A DNA stretch of 64,000 bases. Origin: JBPOFY01 sp049889815. Its GTDB lineage: Bacteria; Verrucomicrobiota; Verrucomicrobiia; Opitutales; Coraliomargaritaceae. The stretch lies in contig JBMHCR010000019.1 in NCBI GenBank assembly GCA_049889815.1, forward strand, positions 62,001-126,000, written 5' to 3'. The notes beneath the pieces were generated by a model. The model did not search any database and was not told the DNA's origin. It saw nothing but the letters and a program-made list of their open reading frames with translations. Positions 27,390 to 35,262 of the stretch are shown here, in pieces (within the stretch, counting starts at the first letter, position 1; every line of letters starts with the position of its first letter). A program made the translations under genes and the position numbers.

Positions 27390-28307
27390 ATGAGTTTACG
27401 AAATCCCGAACGCGGCATCCTTTCAGTCAAAGGTCTAATTTTCAGTATGGGGCTCGTCGCCTCGTTTGTATTCGTCGGCGTGCTCTACGGCGGACTCATT
27501 CGCCCACAAGCCTACAATGCAGCACTCGCGCAAAATCTCGGCGTCGACAATAGCTCCGACTCAGCCAGCATTTTCATCATTTTGAAGGACTACGAACAGC
27601 AAATCTGCCTTTCACTGTTTCTCTGGGGCATCATGATTCTGATCTACAAGTTTGCAGAATTAAAGAGCGAGAGCAGAAGTATTGCCCGCTTCGTTCCGGA
27701 TGGCGAGCGAGCAAGTGCAACTCCAGAAGTCGATCTCCTCGAAGGCTCGAAGAGCATCAATCGTGATCGAGCCGGTAGCCTCGCCAACGACATCGATCAA
27801 ATGAGCGAGGCACCTGAAATGCGGAACAAAATCCTCCCCTACGTTGTGGCGCGCGGACTCGAGCGCTACCACATGACCGGCAGTGTGCCCGAAGCTACCG
27901 AAACCATCATGGGGCGCCTCGAAGTCGCTGCCGAGCAACAGGAGAGCGAACTCTCCATACTGCGCTATCTCGTCTGGGCGATCCCTTCCATCGGTTTCAT
28001 AGGCACCGTTCGCGGTATCGGCGTGGCGCTTCAGCGGGCAGACGATGCCTTGCAGGGCGACATCTCGGGGGTGACCAGCGCACTCGGCGTCGCGTTCAAC
28101 TCAACACTCGTGGCGCTCTTCGTGAGTATCGTGTTGATGCTCCTTATACACATTCTCCAAGGCGGCCAAGAAGGCTTCATCCTACGTCTTCAATCCTTTT
28201 GTCGCGAACAGCTTCTGGACAAACTCTACGACAGGGAGATCGAATCCACTTACCCAGTTGAGATACCCGAAGCAAAAGAAACTCCAGAAATAGCACCCGA
28301 AGTCTAG
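27390..28307 (+). CDS. MotA/TolQ/ExbB-like ion channel protein of the VWA operon
   Basis: 305 residues from the ATG at 27390; 40 further upstream codons are in frame but cross the period-7 array and lack protein-like character. Four membrane helices are visible: about 10-35, 67-88, 190-215 and 228-250. The last two carry the MotA/ExbB-type signature (PSIGFIGTVRGIG followed by VTSALGVAFNSTLVALFVS). The large loop between helices 2 and 3 is cytoplasmic. Such proteins form the pentameric ring of ion-driven stators. Two VWA proteins with MotB/ExbD-like membrane anchors follow in the same operon, so they are the probable partners. It is distinct from the ExbB at 2963-3682. Confidence 0.9.
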   Translation: MSLRNPERGILSVKGLIFSMGLVASFVFVGVLYGGLIRPQAYNAALAQNLGVDNSSDSASIFIILKDYEQQICLSLFLWGIMILIYKFAELKSESRSIARFVPDGERASATPEVDLLEGSKSINRDRAGSLANDIDQMSEAPEMRNKILPYVVARGLERYHMTGSVPEATETIMGRLEVAAEQQESELSILRYLVWAIPSIGFIGTVRGIGVALQRADDALQGDISGVTSALGVAFNSTLVALFVSIVLMLLIHILQGGQEGFILRLQSFCREQLLDKLYDREIESTYPVEIPEAKETPEIAPEV

Positions 28308-28309
28308 GA

Positions 28310-28342
28310 CTGTTCGCCATCGACTATCCACAATCTACTAAA
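28310..28342. repeat. period-7 array before the first VWA gene
   Basis: Units CTGTTCG, CCATCGA, CTATCCA, CAATCTA and CTAAA repeat every 7 bases and fill almost the entire space between the MotA-like stop codon and the next start at 28346. Confidence 0.7.
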
Positions 28343-28345
28343 TAA

Positions 28346-29359
28346 ATGAAAAAGCGGCGCGAAGCACAAAGCCCAGCACTATCCTTTATGGACTGTATCT
28401 GCTGTGGTTTCGGAGCCGTGCTTTTGTTATTCATCCTAACCGCCAAGAAGCAAATAACGCTGCACGACACCGAAGCGAGGCAGTCGGCAGCAGCCCTCGA
28501 AACGCTGCAATCTGCAATCGAGGAAGCTGAAAAAAAACAACATTCGCTCGACGAGGACATCTCCGCGATCGATCCACAGCTGAGTACAAATACGACCAGC
28601 ATCGCGCAACTAGGCGCTAAGCAAGAACGCCTCGCCAAAGCCATCAAAGATCAAGTCGAGACACTCAAAACACTCGAAACCGAGGAAACCGTCCCCGAAA
28701 CACCTGCAGCACTGGACCGCCCCTCTGCCGACCAAAGTTACTTATCAGGGCTCAAACTTCGCGGCCCACGAGTAGTTATTCTACTTGAAAGTTCGGGCAG
28801 TATGCTTGGCACAGATGCCAATGAGGCACTCGGTTTTATTCAGAACGGAAATGGCAACACCTCTAAAAAATGGCTGCGTGCTAAAGCGGCAACGCGTGCT
28901 GTGCTGGCAGCCATTCCGAGCGGCACAATCGTCGCCATTTACCAAATGAACGAACAAGTTATAGCGCTTACGGGAGACCCAAACAATCCCTACATCGATC
29001 CATACGACAACGGAGCATTGCTATCCTTTCTCGATCGCCTCGATAAACTCGAAGCCCACGGCGGCGCCAACCTTACCAAGGCACTGCAAGAAGTGAAACA
29101 GCTAAAAGAACGGGCCAGTAGTCTACTAATGATCGGCGACGGACTCCCAACCGCCCCCGCACCCAGCGACAGAATGCTCACCGAATCCGACCGCGTGCGC
29201 CTTTTCAACAGCGCCATGAGCACGCGCCCGAACTTTCCATTCAACGCCATCCTGTTCCCCTTCGAGGGCGATCCATCCGCCGCAGGACTCTTTTGGAAAC
29301 TTAGCGTCCAAACCAACGGCATCTCCCTCATACCAGACAACGACTGGCCCGCCCTGTGA
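28346..29359 (+). CDS. membrane-anchored VWA-domain protein (first of pair)
   Basis: 337 residues. A basic start KKRRE leads into a membrane helix, about 12-32, that opens with SFMD16CICC and continues GFGAVLLLFIL. A coiled coil follows at about 42-115. A VWA domain at about 141-330 begins VVILLESSGSM, so the metal site has Glu148 where Asp is usual (DxSxS). The orientation should place the VWA domain in the periplasm. Asp16 sits where MotB and ExbD carry their proton-binding Asp. I infer an ion-driven stator partner whose output domain is VWA in place of a peptidoglycan-binding domain. It lies between the MotA-like gene and a paralogue. Confidence 0.85.
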   Translation: MKKRREAQSPALSFMDCICCGFGAVLLLFILTAKKQITLHDTEARQSAAALETLQSAIEEAEKKQHSLDEDISAIDPQLSTNTTSIAQLGAKQERLAKAIKDQVETLKTLETEETVPETPAALDRPSADQSYLSGLKLRGPRVVILLESSGSMLGTDANEALGFIQNGNGNTSKKWLRAKAATRAVLAAIPSGTIVAIYQMNEQVIALTGDPNNPYIDPYDNGALLSFLDRLDKLEAHGGANLTKALQEVKQLKERASSLLMIGDGLPTAPAPSDRMLTESDRVRLFNSAMSTRPNFPFNAILFPFEGDPSAAGLFWKLSVQTNGISLIPDNDWPAL

Positions 29360-29380
29360 GCACTAAAAACTACCCACTAA
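29360..29380. repeat. period-7 array before the second VWA gene
   Basis: Units GCACTAA, AAACTAC and CCACTAA fill the space between the stop codon at 29359 and the start codon at 29384. Confidence 0.65.
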
Positions 29381-29383
29381 TAA

Positions 29384-30376
29384 ATGATTAAAAGAAGACC
29401 CATCGAGGTTTTCAGCCTCTCCTTTCTGGACTGCCTATGCTGCGGGTTTGGGGCGATACTGTTGTTGTTTATTCTTTCGATCGGATCAGGACCGCACGGC
29501 GTGAAAAGCAAGATCGATGTGCCCACTCTGGAAGCCATGCGCGAACAACTCGCTATGCTGGAAGCAGACATCGCCGGCAAAATCGCGTTGCTTGAGGCCG
29601 CGCTTAACAGCGAAGACATCCGTAAAGAACGTGAACGTACCCTTTCTCTGATTCAGAAAATGGAGTCGCAACTAGCGGATCTTCAACGAGAATACGACAG
29701 TCGCAAAGCAAATTTGAGCACGGCACAAAAAGAAGCCGCAGAAGCCAATCGGCTCCTGCAAAGTTTTGAGCACGAGGACCTCCCGCCCATCGGGCTGCCA
29801 GCAGATGCCACACATATTGCCTTCGTAATCGACACTTCGGGCAGCATGCGCAACCAGCTCACCGAACGGCTCCACTACGGCGTGATTGAGCAGATTCGCG
29901 AACTCCTCGACCGCTTGCCAGAAGTAGAAAGTATTCAATTTCTCGATACTAGCGGCAACTACATGATAAGCAACCGTCGCGGGATCTGGCTACCGGACAC
30001 ATCGGGACTTCGCGAACAAGCGCTACAAAACATCCTGCGGTATCCAATCGCCAGCGCCAGCGACCCCGAGAATGGAATCCGCAGGGCCATCAGCGACCTG
30101 AAACCACGACTCAATCCAGACGACAAGATGAGCCTGTATGTCATCGGTGACGACTTTCAGGGCTCCACCCAAAGCCTTCTCATCAAACTCGACCGCCTCA
30201 ACCCGAGAGACCCAAACACAGGCAAGCGCGCCGTCTCGATTAGCGCAGTGGGGTTTCCAACACTCATCAGCCCATTCCAGCTCGGTGCCCCACAAGGCAA
30301 CACCCGCTTCGCGAACATCATGCGCGAAATCGCCGAAGCCCACGATGGTGTGTTGATTCTTAAGCCGCGGATATAA
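29384..30376 (+). CDS. membrane-anchored VWA-domain protein (second of pair)
   Basis: 330 residues. It has the same plan as its neighbour: basic start IKRRP, membrane helix with SFLD16CLCCGFGAILLLFIL, coiled coil at about 47-125, and VWA domain at about 143-328. Here the metal site is canonical (D150-T-S152-G-S154-M). The first 31 residues are strikingly similar in both proteins while the coiled coils differ, so the membrane anchor is the conserved part. This suggests that both pack against the same MotA-like ring. It is the last gene of the operon; no clear terminator is seen before the convergent SMUG1 gene. Confidence 0.87.
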   Translation: MIKRRPIEVFSLSFLDCLCCGFGAILLLFILSIGSGPHGVKSKIDVPTLEAMREQLAMLEADIAGKIALLEAALNSEDIRKERERTLSLIQKMESQLADLQREYDSRKANLSTAQKEAAEANRLLQSFEHEDLPPIGLPADATHIAFVIDTSGSMRNQLTERLHYGVIEQIRELLDRLPEVESIQFLDTSGNYMISNRRGIWLPDTSGLREQALQNILRYPIASASDPENGIRRAISDLKPRLNPDDKMSLYVIGDDFQGSTQSLLIKLDRLNPRDPNTGKRAVSISAVGFPTLISPFQLGAPQGNTRFANIMREIAEAHDGVLILKPRI

Positions 30377-30490
30377 GCGAAAAAATGGAACAAGCATGGC
30401 CGGTTCGTTACACGAATGGTCTTGCTGCTGCGCCCGGAACCTACCTTTTTATTAGATCCATCGGCAACCGACAAAAATATCTTTTGCACT

Positions 30491-31216
30491 TTACCAAATA
30501 CCCAGCGCTTCCAGTTGCTTCGTCGCTTGTTTAGCCCAGCCGCGATTGGCTGCGGGGCTTGCGGGGCTCGGATGTAGAATGCGCCCAAACTTTAGGTCGA
30601 ACTCTTTGAGCGCTCGTTTCGCACGTGTCTCGGCGAAGGCCCCGACCCCGATAATCCATTCGGGCTCAAGGATCGAAGCTACGGCACGGAGGTGTGCGTC
30701 GCACTGCGCATAAAGTGGTTCCACTTCTGCAGCAGGCAACTTGTCCGGCGTGCGATTGCGCCCCGTGTCTTCCATAAAAACCAAGGGGCAGTAATTCGTG
30801 ACGTAATTATCGGCAAAGAACGCCGCCGCATCTGAGTAACGTTCTGCGAAGAGCCCCCAGAAACGACTGCCGCTCACCTCACTGCGACTACAGGCGAAGC
30901 CTTCGATCACACGCTTGGGATGCTCATTGTCTGGCTTACCAATCAATGCGTAGATGCCCAACCAGTTACGTACCAAATCAATTTCACCAAAAGGCACACC
31001 GCACTGCGCCATCCCAAAAGGCCCGGGATTCATCCCCATGAAGAGCACCTTCTTCGTGGAGGTCGCATACTGCTCAATGTAGCTTTTGTGACCCGCCCAC
31101 GCATACGTCAACGGATTATAGATGTGCGTGGTCGGCGGCGCGAAGTCCATTGCATCGACGGCATCGGACAAGGTCTTAGCTGCTTCAAGCACACGATCTG
31201 AATAAGAATTTAGCAT
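30491..31216 (-). CDS. SMUG1-type uracil-DNA glycosylase
   Basis: 241 residues from the ATG at 31216. A longer frame would start inside the REP-like element and is rejected. The catalytic motif GMNPGPFGMAQCGVPFGE is near residue 75 and the second motif HPSPASPAANRGW is near 215. SMUG1 enzymes excise uracil and related lesions from single- and double-stranded DNA. SMUG1 is known from animals and scattered bacteria, including Verrucomicrobiota and Planctomycetota. Confidence 0.93.
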   Translation of the reverse strand: MLNSYSDRVLEAAKTLSDAVDAMDFAPPTTHIYNPLTYAWAGHKSYIEQYATSTKKVLFMGMNPGPFGMAQCGVPFGEIDLVRNWLGIYALIGKPDNEHPKRVIEGFACSRSEVSGSRFWGLFAERYSDAAAFFADNYVTNYCPLVFMEDTGRNRTPDKLPAAEVEPLYAQCDAHLRAVASILEPEWIIGVGAFAETRAKRALKEFDLKFGRILHPSPASPAANRGWAKQATKQLEALGIW

Positions 31217-31220
31217 AGTC

Positions 31221-31295
31221 TGTAGGAGCGCAACTTGATGCGCGCGTGCGTGATTAGGCAACCCAACAGCGGGCGCGTCAAGTCGCGCCCCTACG
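31221..31295. repeat. REP-like palindromic element
   Basis: The left arm TGTAGGAGCGCAACTTGATG and the right arm GGCGCGTCAAGTCGCGCCCC are imperfect inverted copies, ending in TACA-like and CTACGA sequences, with a short AT-containing loop. The right arm overlaps the stop codon of the SelW-like gene. Relatives are at 14717-14789 and 3694-3715. Confidence 0.78.
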
Positions 31296-31581
31296 ATTGA
31301 CGATCAGTCGTGTCGCTATGCCCGAGATCACGACCCGGTGCGATCTGATCGCGGACTGCTTGCTTGAGTTCTTTCATCTCGGGAAAACGACCTTCAGTTT
31401 TACGATCCCATACTTGAGCACCATCGACAGAAACACGAAACGTTCCGCCAACTTCAGACGGCTTAAGAGCAACCGCTCCGAGCTCAGCTTCAAAGGTTGT
31501 TAACAGTTCCTGCGCAGTCCATCCGGCGCGCAACAACCAGCGGCACCCAGGACAGTATTCAATTTCGATGGTGGATTTCAT
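31291..31581 (-). CDS. SelT/SelW/SelH (Rdx) family thioredoxin-like protein
   Basis: 96 residues. The redox motif C10-P-G-C13 sits after a beta strand (IEIEYCPGC), as in SelW-like proteins, with Cys in place of selenocysteine. F..S...Q.WDRK.EGRFPE then matches the family core. The function is probably thiol redox, but substrates are unknown. The last about 12 residues (after DQIAPG) are poorly conserved-looking, and the stop codon lies in a REP-like element, which may have replaced the original end. Confidence 0.82.
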   Translation of the reverse strand: MKSTIEIEYCPGCRWLLRAGWTAQELLTTFEAELGAVALKPSEVGGTFRVSVDGAQVWDRKTEGRFPEMKELKQAVRDQIAPGRDLGHSDTTDRQS

Positions 31582-31583
31582 TT

Positions 31584-31604
31584 TCTAAAGTGGGCAGTGG
31601 GTAG
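31584..31604. repeat. period-7 array before the SelW-like gene
   Basis: Read on the minus strand the units are CTACCCA, CTGCCCA and CTTTAGA. They end three bases before the start codon at 31581. Confidence 0.6.
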
Positions 31605-31669
31605 GCGCAATATTTTCACGATAACATTCGATACAAAAATTGTTCTGCCAGAAATTATTTTGCCAATAA

Positions 31670-32164
31670 TTAACCCGCACGCAACGGCTCGTGCCAAAGT
31701 TCTAAGTCGATTGCGGGTAGAGCAGCGACCAGCTCCGCAACCGTTTTTCCACACACAACAACATTGGGTGCGATATCCATAAGCGGCTTCGCCACGAAAT
31801 CACGCTCGGCGATTCGAGGATGTGGGAGCTGCAAGCGTTCGGTTTCGAGTTTGATGTCACCGTAAGCCAAGACATCCAAATCAATCGTCCGCGGTGCCCA
31901 CTCACCAGTGCGCAGGCGTCCGAGTTGATTCTCCACTGTCAGGCAAGCATCGAGCAGAAGCTCGGGATCGAGCTCCGTTTTAATCGATACCACCGCATTC
32001 AAAAAGTCGTCGGCCTCGCCCATACCGATTGCGCGATTTTGATAAACGACGCTGCACCCGACAACTCGGAGCGGATAGTCCTGCTCCAGCAAATTGAGCG
32101 CAGAACGCATTTGCCCAAGCCGATCACCAAGATTGCTGCCGAGGGCAAGGTAGGCTAGCGGCAT
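31670..32164 (-). CDS. folK: 2-amino-4-hydroxy-6-hydroxymethyldihydropteridine pyrophosphokinase
   Basis: 164 residues from the ATG at 32164, giving MPLAYLALGSNLGDR. It transfers pyrophosphate from ATP to the pterin in folate synthesis. Later family motifs are NAVVSIKTELDPELLL, the RTIDLDVLAYGD block and LPHPRIAERDFV. It overlaps the end of folB by ten bases. The folB-folK pair carries out consecutive steps. Confidence 0.95.
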   Translation of the reverse strand: MPLAYLALGSNLGDRLGQMRSALNLLEQDYPLRVVGCSVVYQNRAIGMGEADDFLNAVVSIKTELDPELLLDACLTVENQLGRLRTGEWAPRTIDLDVLAYGDIKLETERLQLPHPRIAERDFVAKPLMDIAPNVVVCGKTVAELVAALPAIDLELWHEPLRAG

Positions 32165-32523
32165 CGAGTGACCTCCGCAGAGAAATACTCGCAAATACAG
32201 TCTACCGGCACCGACGGCTTCTTCACCTTCACGGTGACCGCACTGACTTTCTCAAACTGATCTAGAATCTCCCCACAGATCGCCTCGCCCGCACGCTCGA
32301 TTAGGTTGAAGCGAAAACCGGTAAAAATATTTTTTACCACTTCGTATACCTCTGCGTAATTAACGGTGGCTTCGGTCGAATCTTCTTCAAACCCCAAATC
32401 ATCCACCAAACGAAGGGTTACATCGACGTTGAAGCGCTGCCCCAGCTTCGCTTCTTCTGGCAGCACGCCATGCCGTGCAAAAAAGACGAGATCTTTCAAT
32501 TCAAGTATCGTGGTTTGATTCAT
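32155..32523 (-). CDS. folB: dihydroneopterin aldolase
   Basis: 122 residues from the ATG at 32523; 13 further codons are in frame but include the period-7 array. Family features are LVFFARHGVLPEEAKLGQRF, the NYAEVYEVV strand and LIERAGEAIC. The catalytic Lys lies near the C-terminus (VKVKKPSVPV). It produces 6-hydroxymethyldihydropterin, the substrate of the folK enzyme encoded next. Confidence 0.95.
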   Translation of the reverse strand: MNQTTILELKDLVFFARHGVLPEEAKLGQRFNVDVTLRLVDDLGFEEDSTEATVNYAEVYEVVKNIFTGFRFNLIERAGEAICGEILDQFEKVSAVTVKVKKPSVPVDCICEYFSAEVTRCR

Positions 32524-32537
32524 TAAAAAGCGTAAAA

Positions 32538-32558
32538 TAGATAGTGGATGGAGATAAG
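32538..32558. repeat. period-7 array before folB
   Basis: Read on the minus strand the units are CTTATCT, CCATCCA and CTATCTA. They end 14 bases before the folB start. Confidence 0.6.
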
Positions 32559-32582
32559 TCAAATCGTGGTCTGACAGCCGGC

Positions 32583-35096
32583 CTAGTCTGCGGGCAACAA
32601 CTTAGCCAGCTCTTCGAGATCACCAAAATGATCAGCCAAGTCCTTGGCACTGCCAAGGTGACCGAGTGTATTCTCGAATAGCTCGCGCTTCTCTTTTTTA
32701 AGGTGCTGGATGCGCTCCTCGATGGTGCCTTGCGTGATCATGCGGTAAACAAACACGCGGCGATCCTGACCGATACGGTGCACGCGATCGACTGCTTGAT
32801 TCTCAACAGCGGGATTCCACCATGGGTCCAACAAGAATACATAGTCTGCACTGTGCAGCGTGATGCCGGTGCCGCCCGCGCGCAGACTCACTAAAATAAT
32901 CGCGGATCCTTTCTCGGTCTGGAACTGCTCCACTGGTTTCGAACGGTTGCGGGTTTCACCACTCAGCTCCAAGAGCTTCAATTTCGGAAATGCTTTTTTG
33001 ATTTCAGGCTTTAAGCGTTTCAGCAACTGCAGGAACTGACTAAAGATCACAATCTTTCGATTTGGGTCGTTGCCAAAGGCTTCCTCGAGTCGATTGAACA
33101 AGACCTGCACCTTGCCGCTCTGCTCGAGATCGACCTCCATATCTGGAATCAATCCGGGATCGCAACATGCCTGCCGTAGGCGTGTGAGCAGGGTGAAAAA
33201 GTTCATCGAATGGCTCTGCATAGCAGCTTGCAGATCATCACCAAGGTCTTCCCTTCCCCGTGCAAGTAACTGCTCGTAGGCATGCTTCTGCACATCTGTG
33301 ATTGGGCAGATCAAGTCCATCTCCACTTTTTGGGGCAGATCTTTACCAACTTTGTCTTTTTCCCGACGCAAAATAAAGGGTGCAATTTGCTTCCTGAGGC
33401 GCTTCTCAAAAGCAGCCCGCAGCTTGGCATTTTCTGACTCAACCATCTCTTCGAAACGACCTCTCGAGCCCAACAGGCCGGGCATGAGATAGCGAAACAA
33501 AGTCCACAAATCAAGCAGGCGGTTTTCAATCGGTGTGCCCGTAAGGGCTAGGCGGCAGCTCGCCTGAATCGCACAGCACGCTTGGGTGACTTTGGCGTCG
33601 GGGTTTTTAATCTGCTGCGCTTCGTCCAACACAGCATAGCCGAATTCTACCTGATCCAATAAATGTTTATGACGGCGCAGCTGTGTGTAGCTCGCGATCC
33701 AAATGGTCGAATCTTGCTCCGCACTTGCAAAGTTATCCGCACTGGATAAAACACGCGTATCCAGTTCTGGATACCAGTGCTTCGTCTCATTGACCCAAAC
33801 CGGCACCACACTGGCCGGGCAGACAATTAAACTGGGCTTTTGCTCGATTGGTTGATGTTTAAGCAGCGTCAACACCTGCAGTGTCTTTCCGAGCCCCATC
33901 TCATCGGCAAGTAAGCCATGACAACCCTGCGAGCTGAGATTCGCCATCCAATGTACACCGTGCGCCTGATAGGGGCGTAAAAAATTGGGCAATTGGAGGC
34001 GGTCGGAGCCATCCTGCTCTAGGAGCGCATTTCGCCAGTCCTGCAATGCTGCTTCAAGGTCCAACTCGGCACCCTGTTCCGCAAAAATCGAAAAGACCAT
34101 ATAACGCGGCCAGATCTGTACGTCTTCGGAATGACTCGCTGCGGCAATCTGCCACTCTTTAAGCGCGGCAGATTGTTCCTCTTCGATCCGAACCAGCCCT
34201 AGTCCAGGGATAATATGAGTGCCCCGCCCTACTTTTGCGAGTTGCTCGGCATCCTCAGGATCTAGCCACTGCTTGCCCAACTTAAACCGCCAGTCCACAC
34301 GCATGCTATCAGCAGCGGCAGCCTCAACACGCCCGATTATTTTGACTTCTCGGACACCTTCCGCCATGACCTGCGCCTCGTAGTCGAGATCCAGATAGTT
34401 AAAAGCATCCTCCCACCGCTTCCAGGTATGCGAGAAAAACGGCGCGATTCGCGCTGGATCGTTAAGAAGAAAATCATTGAACTCGCGGCGAAAGGTAAAT
34501 CCGGCCTCTTTGGCCCTTCCCGTAAGCCGGACCACGGCCTCGCGCTCAGCACTGACCAGCGGCTGACCCGCCTCGCCAAGGGCCTGTTCCTTCGAAAAAT
34601 CAGGTTTTGTCCAATATGCAGTCATCCGCAGACCATTTCTTAAACCTTCAAACTTTGGTGTGAGCCTGCGCGCGGGGCGCTCCTCGATGAGCTCTTGAAC
34701 GTCCTCAGTCACCACTTCCGACGAGTGCTCGCCGGTGTTTTTTGGTTCGTAGGCGATCGGAGTGATTTCGTCGGCAATCAATTCCTCGATCTCGTAGAGC
34801 CCAGCCACCGCAACAGCGCGCCCGAGCCCTGCATCCTCACCAGAAAACCGTACTGTCGGCCCGTCTGGAGACCAATCAATTACCGCATAACAGGTATCTT
34901 TTCGGGCAAATTTGCAGTGCACGATCGCGTCGCTCTTGGCCAACTCGACCCCAGATATCTGCCCCTTCACGTAGATCTCACGTCCACGGCGCAGTGCTGC
35001 CTCCTCAAACGACTCCTCCCAATCCAGACCGACATTACTAAACCAGACCTCGAGGGCCTCGGGGTTGTAAACACGACTGGACAGGCGGGTGGACAT
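32583..35096 (-). CDS. SNF2-family DEAD/DEAH helicase-like ATPase
   Basis: 837 residues. The N-terminal 380 residues are poorly characterised; an R.RGREIYVKG.I stretch at about 32-45 recalls the SWIM-associated region, but its zinc cysteines are absent. The ATPase core has motif I DEMGLGKT, motif II DEAQ (DEAH-like) and motif III LTGTPIENR. The second lobe has LVSLRAGGTGITLHSADYVF and motif VI AVDRVHRIGQ. Bacterial SNF2 proteins such as RapA or HepA remodel protein-DNA complexes; the specific target is unknown. The gene starts divergently from the EpsI-like gene. Confidence 0.9.
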   Translation of the reverse strand: MSTRLSSRVYNPEALEVWFSNVGLDWEESFEEAALRRGREIYVKGQISGVELAKSDAIVHCKFARKDTCYAVIDWSPDGPTVRFSGEDAGLGRAVAVAGLYEIEELIADEITPIAYEPKNTGEHSSEVVTEDVQELIEERPARRLTPKFEGLRNGLRMTAYWTKPDFSKEQALGEAGQPLVSAEREAVVRLTGRAKEAGFTFRREFNDFLLNDPARIAPFFSHTWKRWEDAFNYLDLDYEAQVMAEGVREVKIIGRVEAAAADSMRVDWRFKLGKQWLDPEDAEQLAKVGRGTHIIPGLGLVRIEEEQSAALKEWQIAAASHSEDVQIWPRYMVFSIFAEQGAELDLEAALQDWRNALLEQDGSDRLQLPNFLRPYQAHGVHWMANLSSQGCHGLLADEMGLGKTLQVLTLLKHQPIEQKPSLIVCPASVVPVWVNETKHWYPELDTRVLSSADNFASAEQDSTIWIASYTQLRRHKHLLDQVEFGYAVLDEAQQIKNPDAKVTQACCAIQASCRLALTGTPIENRLLDLWTLFRYLMPGLLGSRGRFEEMVESENAKLRAAFEKRLRKQIAPFILRREKDKVGKDLPQKVEMDLICPITDVQKHAYEQLLARGREDLGDDLQAAMQSHSMNFFTLLTRLRQACCDPGLIPDMEVDLEQSGKVQVLFNRLEEAFGNDPNRKIVIFSQFLQLLKRLKPEIKKAFPKLKLLELSGETRNRSKPVEQFQTEKGSAIILVSLRAGGTGITLHSADYVFLLDPWWNPAVENQAVDRVHRIGQDRRVFVYRMITQGTIEERIQHLKKEKRELFENTLGHLGSAKDLADHFGDLEELAKLLPAD

Positions 35097-35262
35097 ACAG
35101 ACGTTCAGTATAGCTTTTCCATTTAGCGCTCCGCAAGGGCTATTCCTTATTGAATTTCCTCGAAAATGGAATTTAAACCAACCCTGTTACCTCAGGCTTG
35201 GACACGATCGATTCGATATTTATAAAAAGCGGCCCATTTAGCAACCTTCCTCAATCTCTGTT

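Noticed and set aside
27390..30376. Zorya-type defence system
   Set aside because: A MotA-like gene is present, but the partners carry VWA domains rather than a peptidoglycan-binding domain, and no ZorC, ZorD or ZorE-like gene follows. The SNF2 protein at 32583 is on the other strand, 2 kb away and separated by folate genes.
34923..35096. SWIM zinc domain at the N-terminus of the SNF2 protein
   Set aside because: The stretch has a SWIM-region-like layout but lacks the CxC...CxH zinc ligands, so it was described only as a resemblance.
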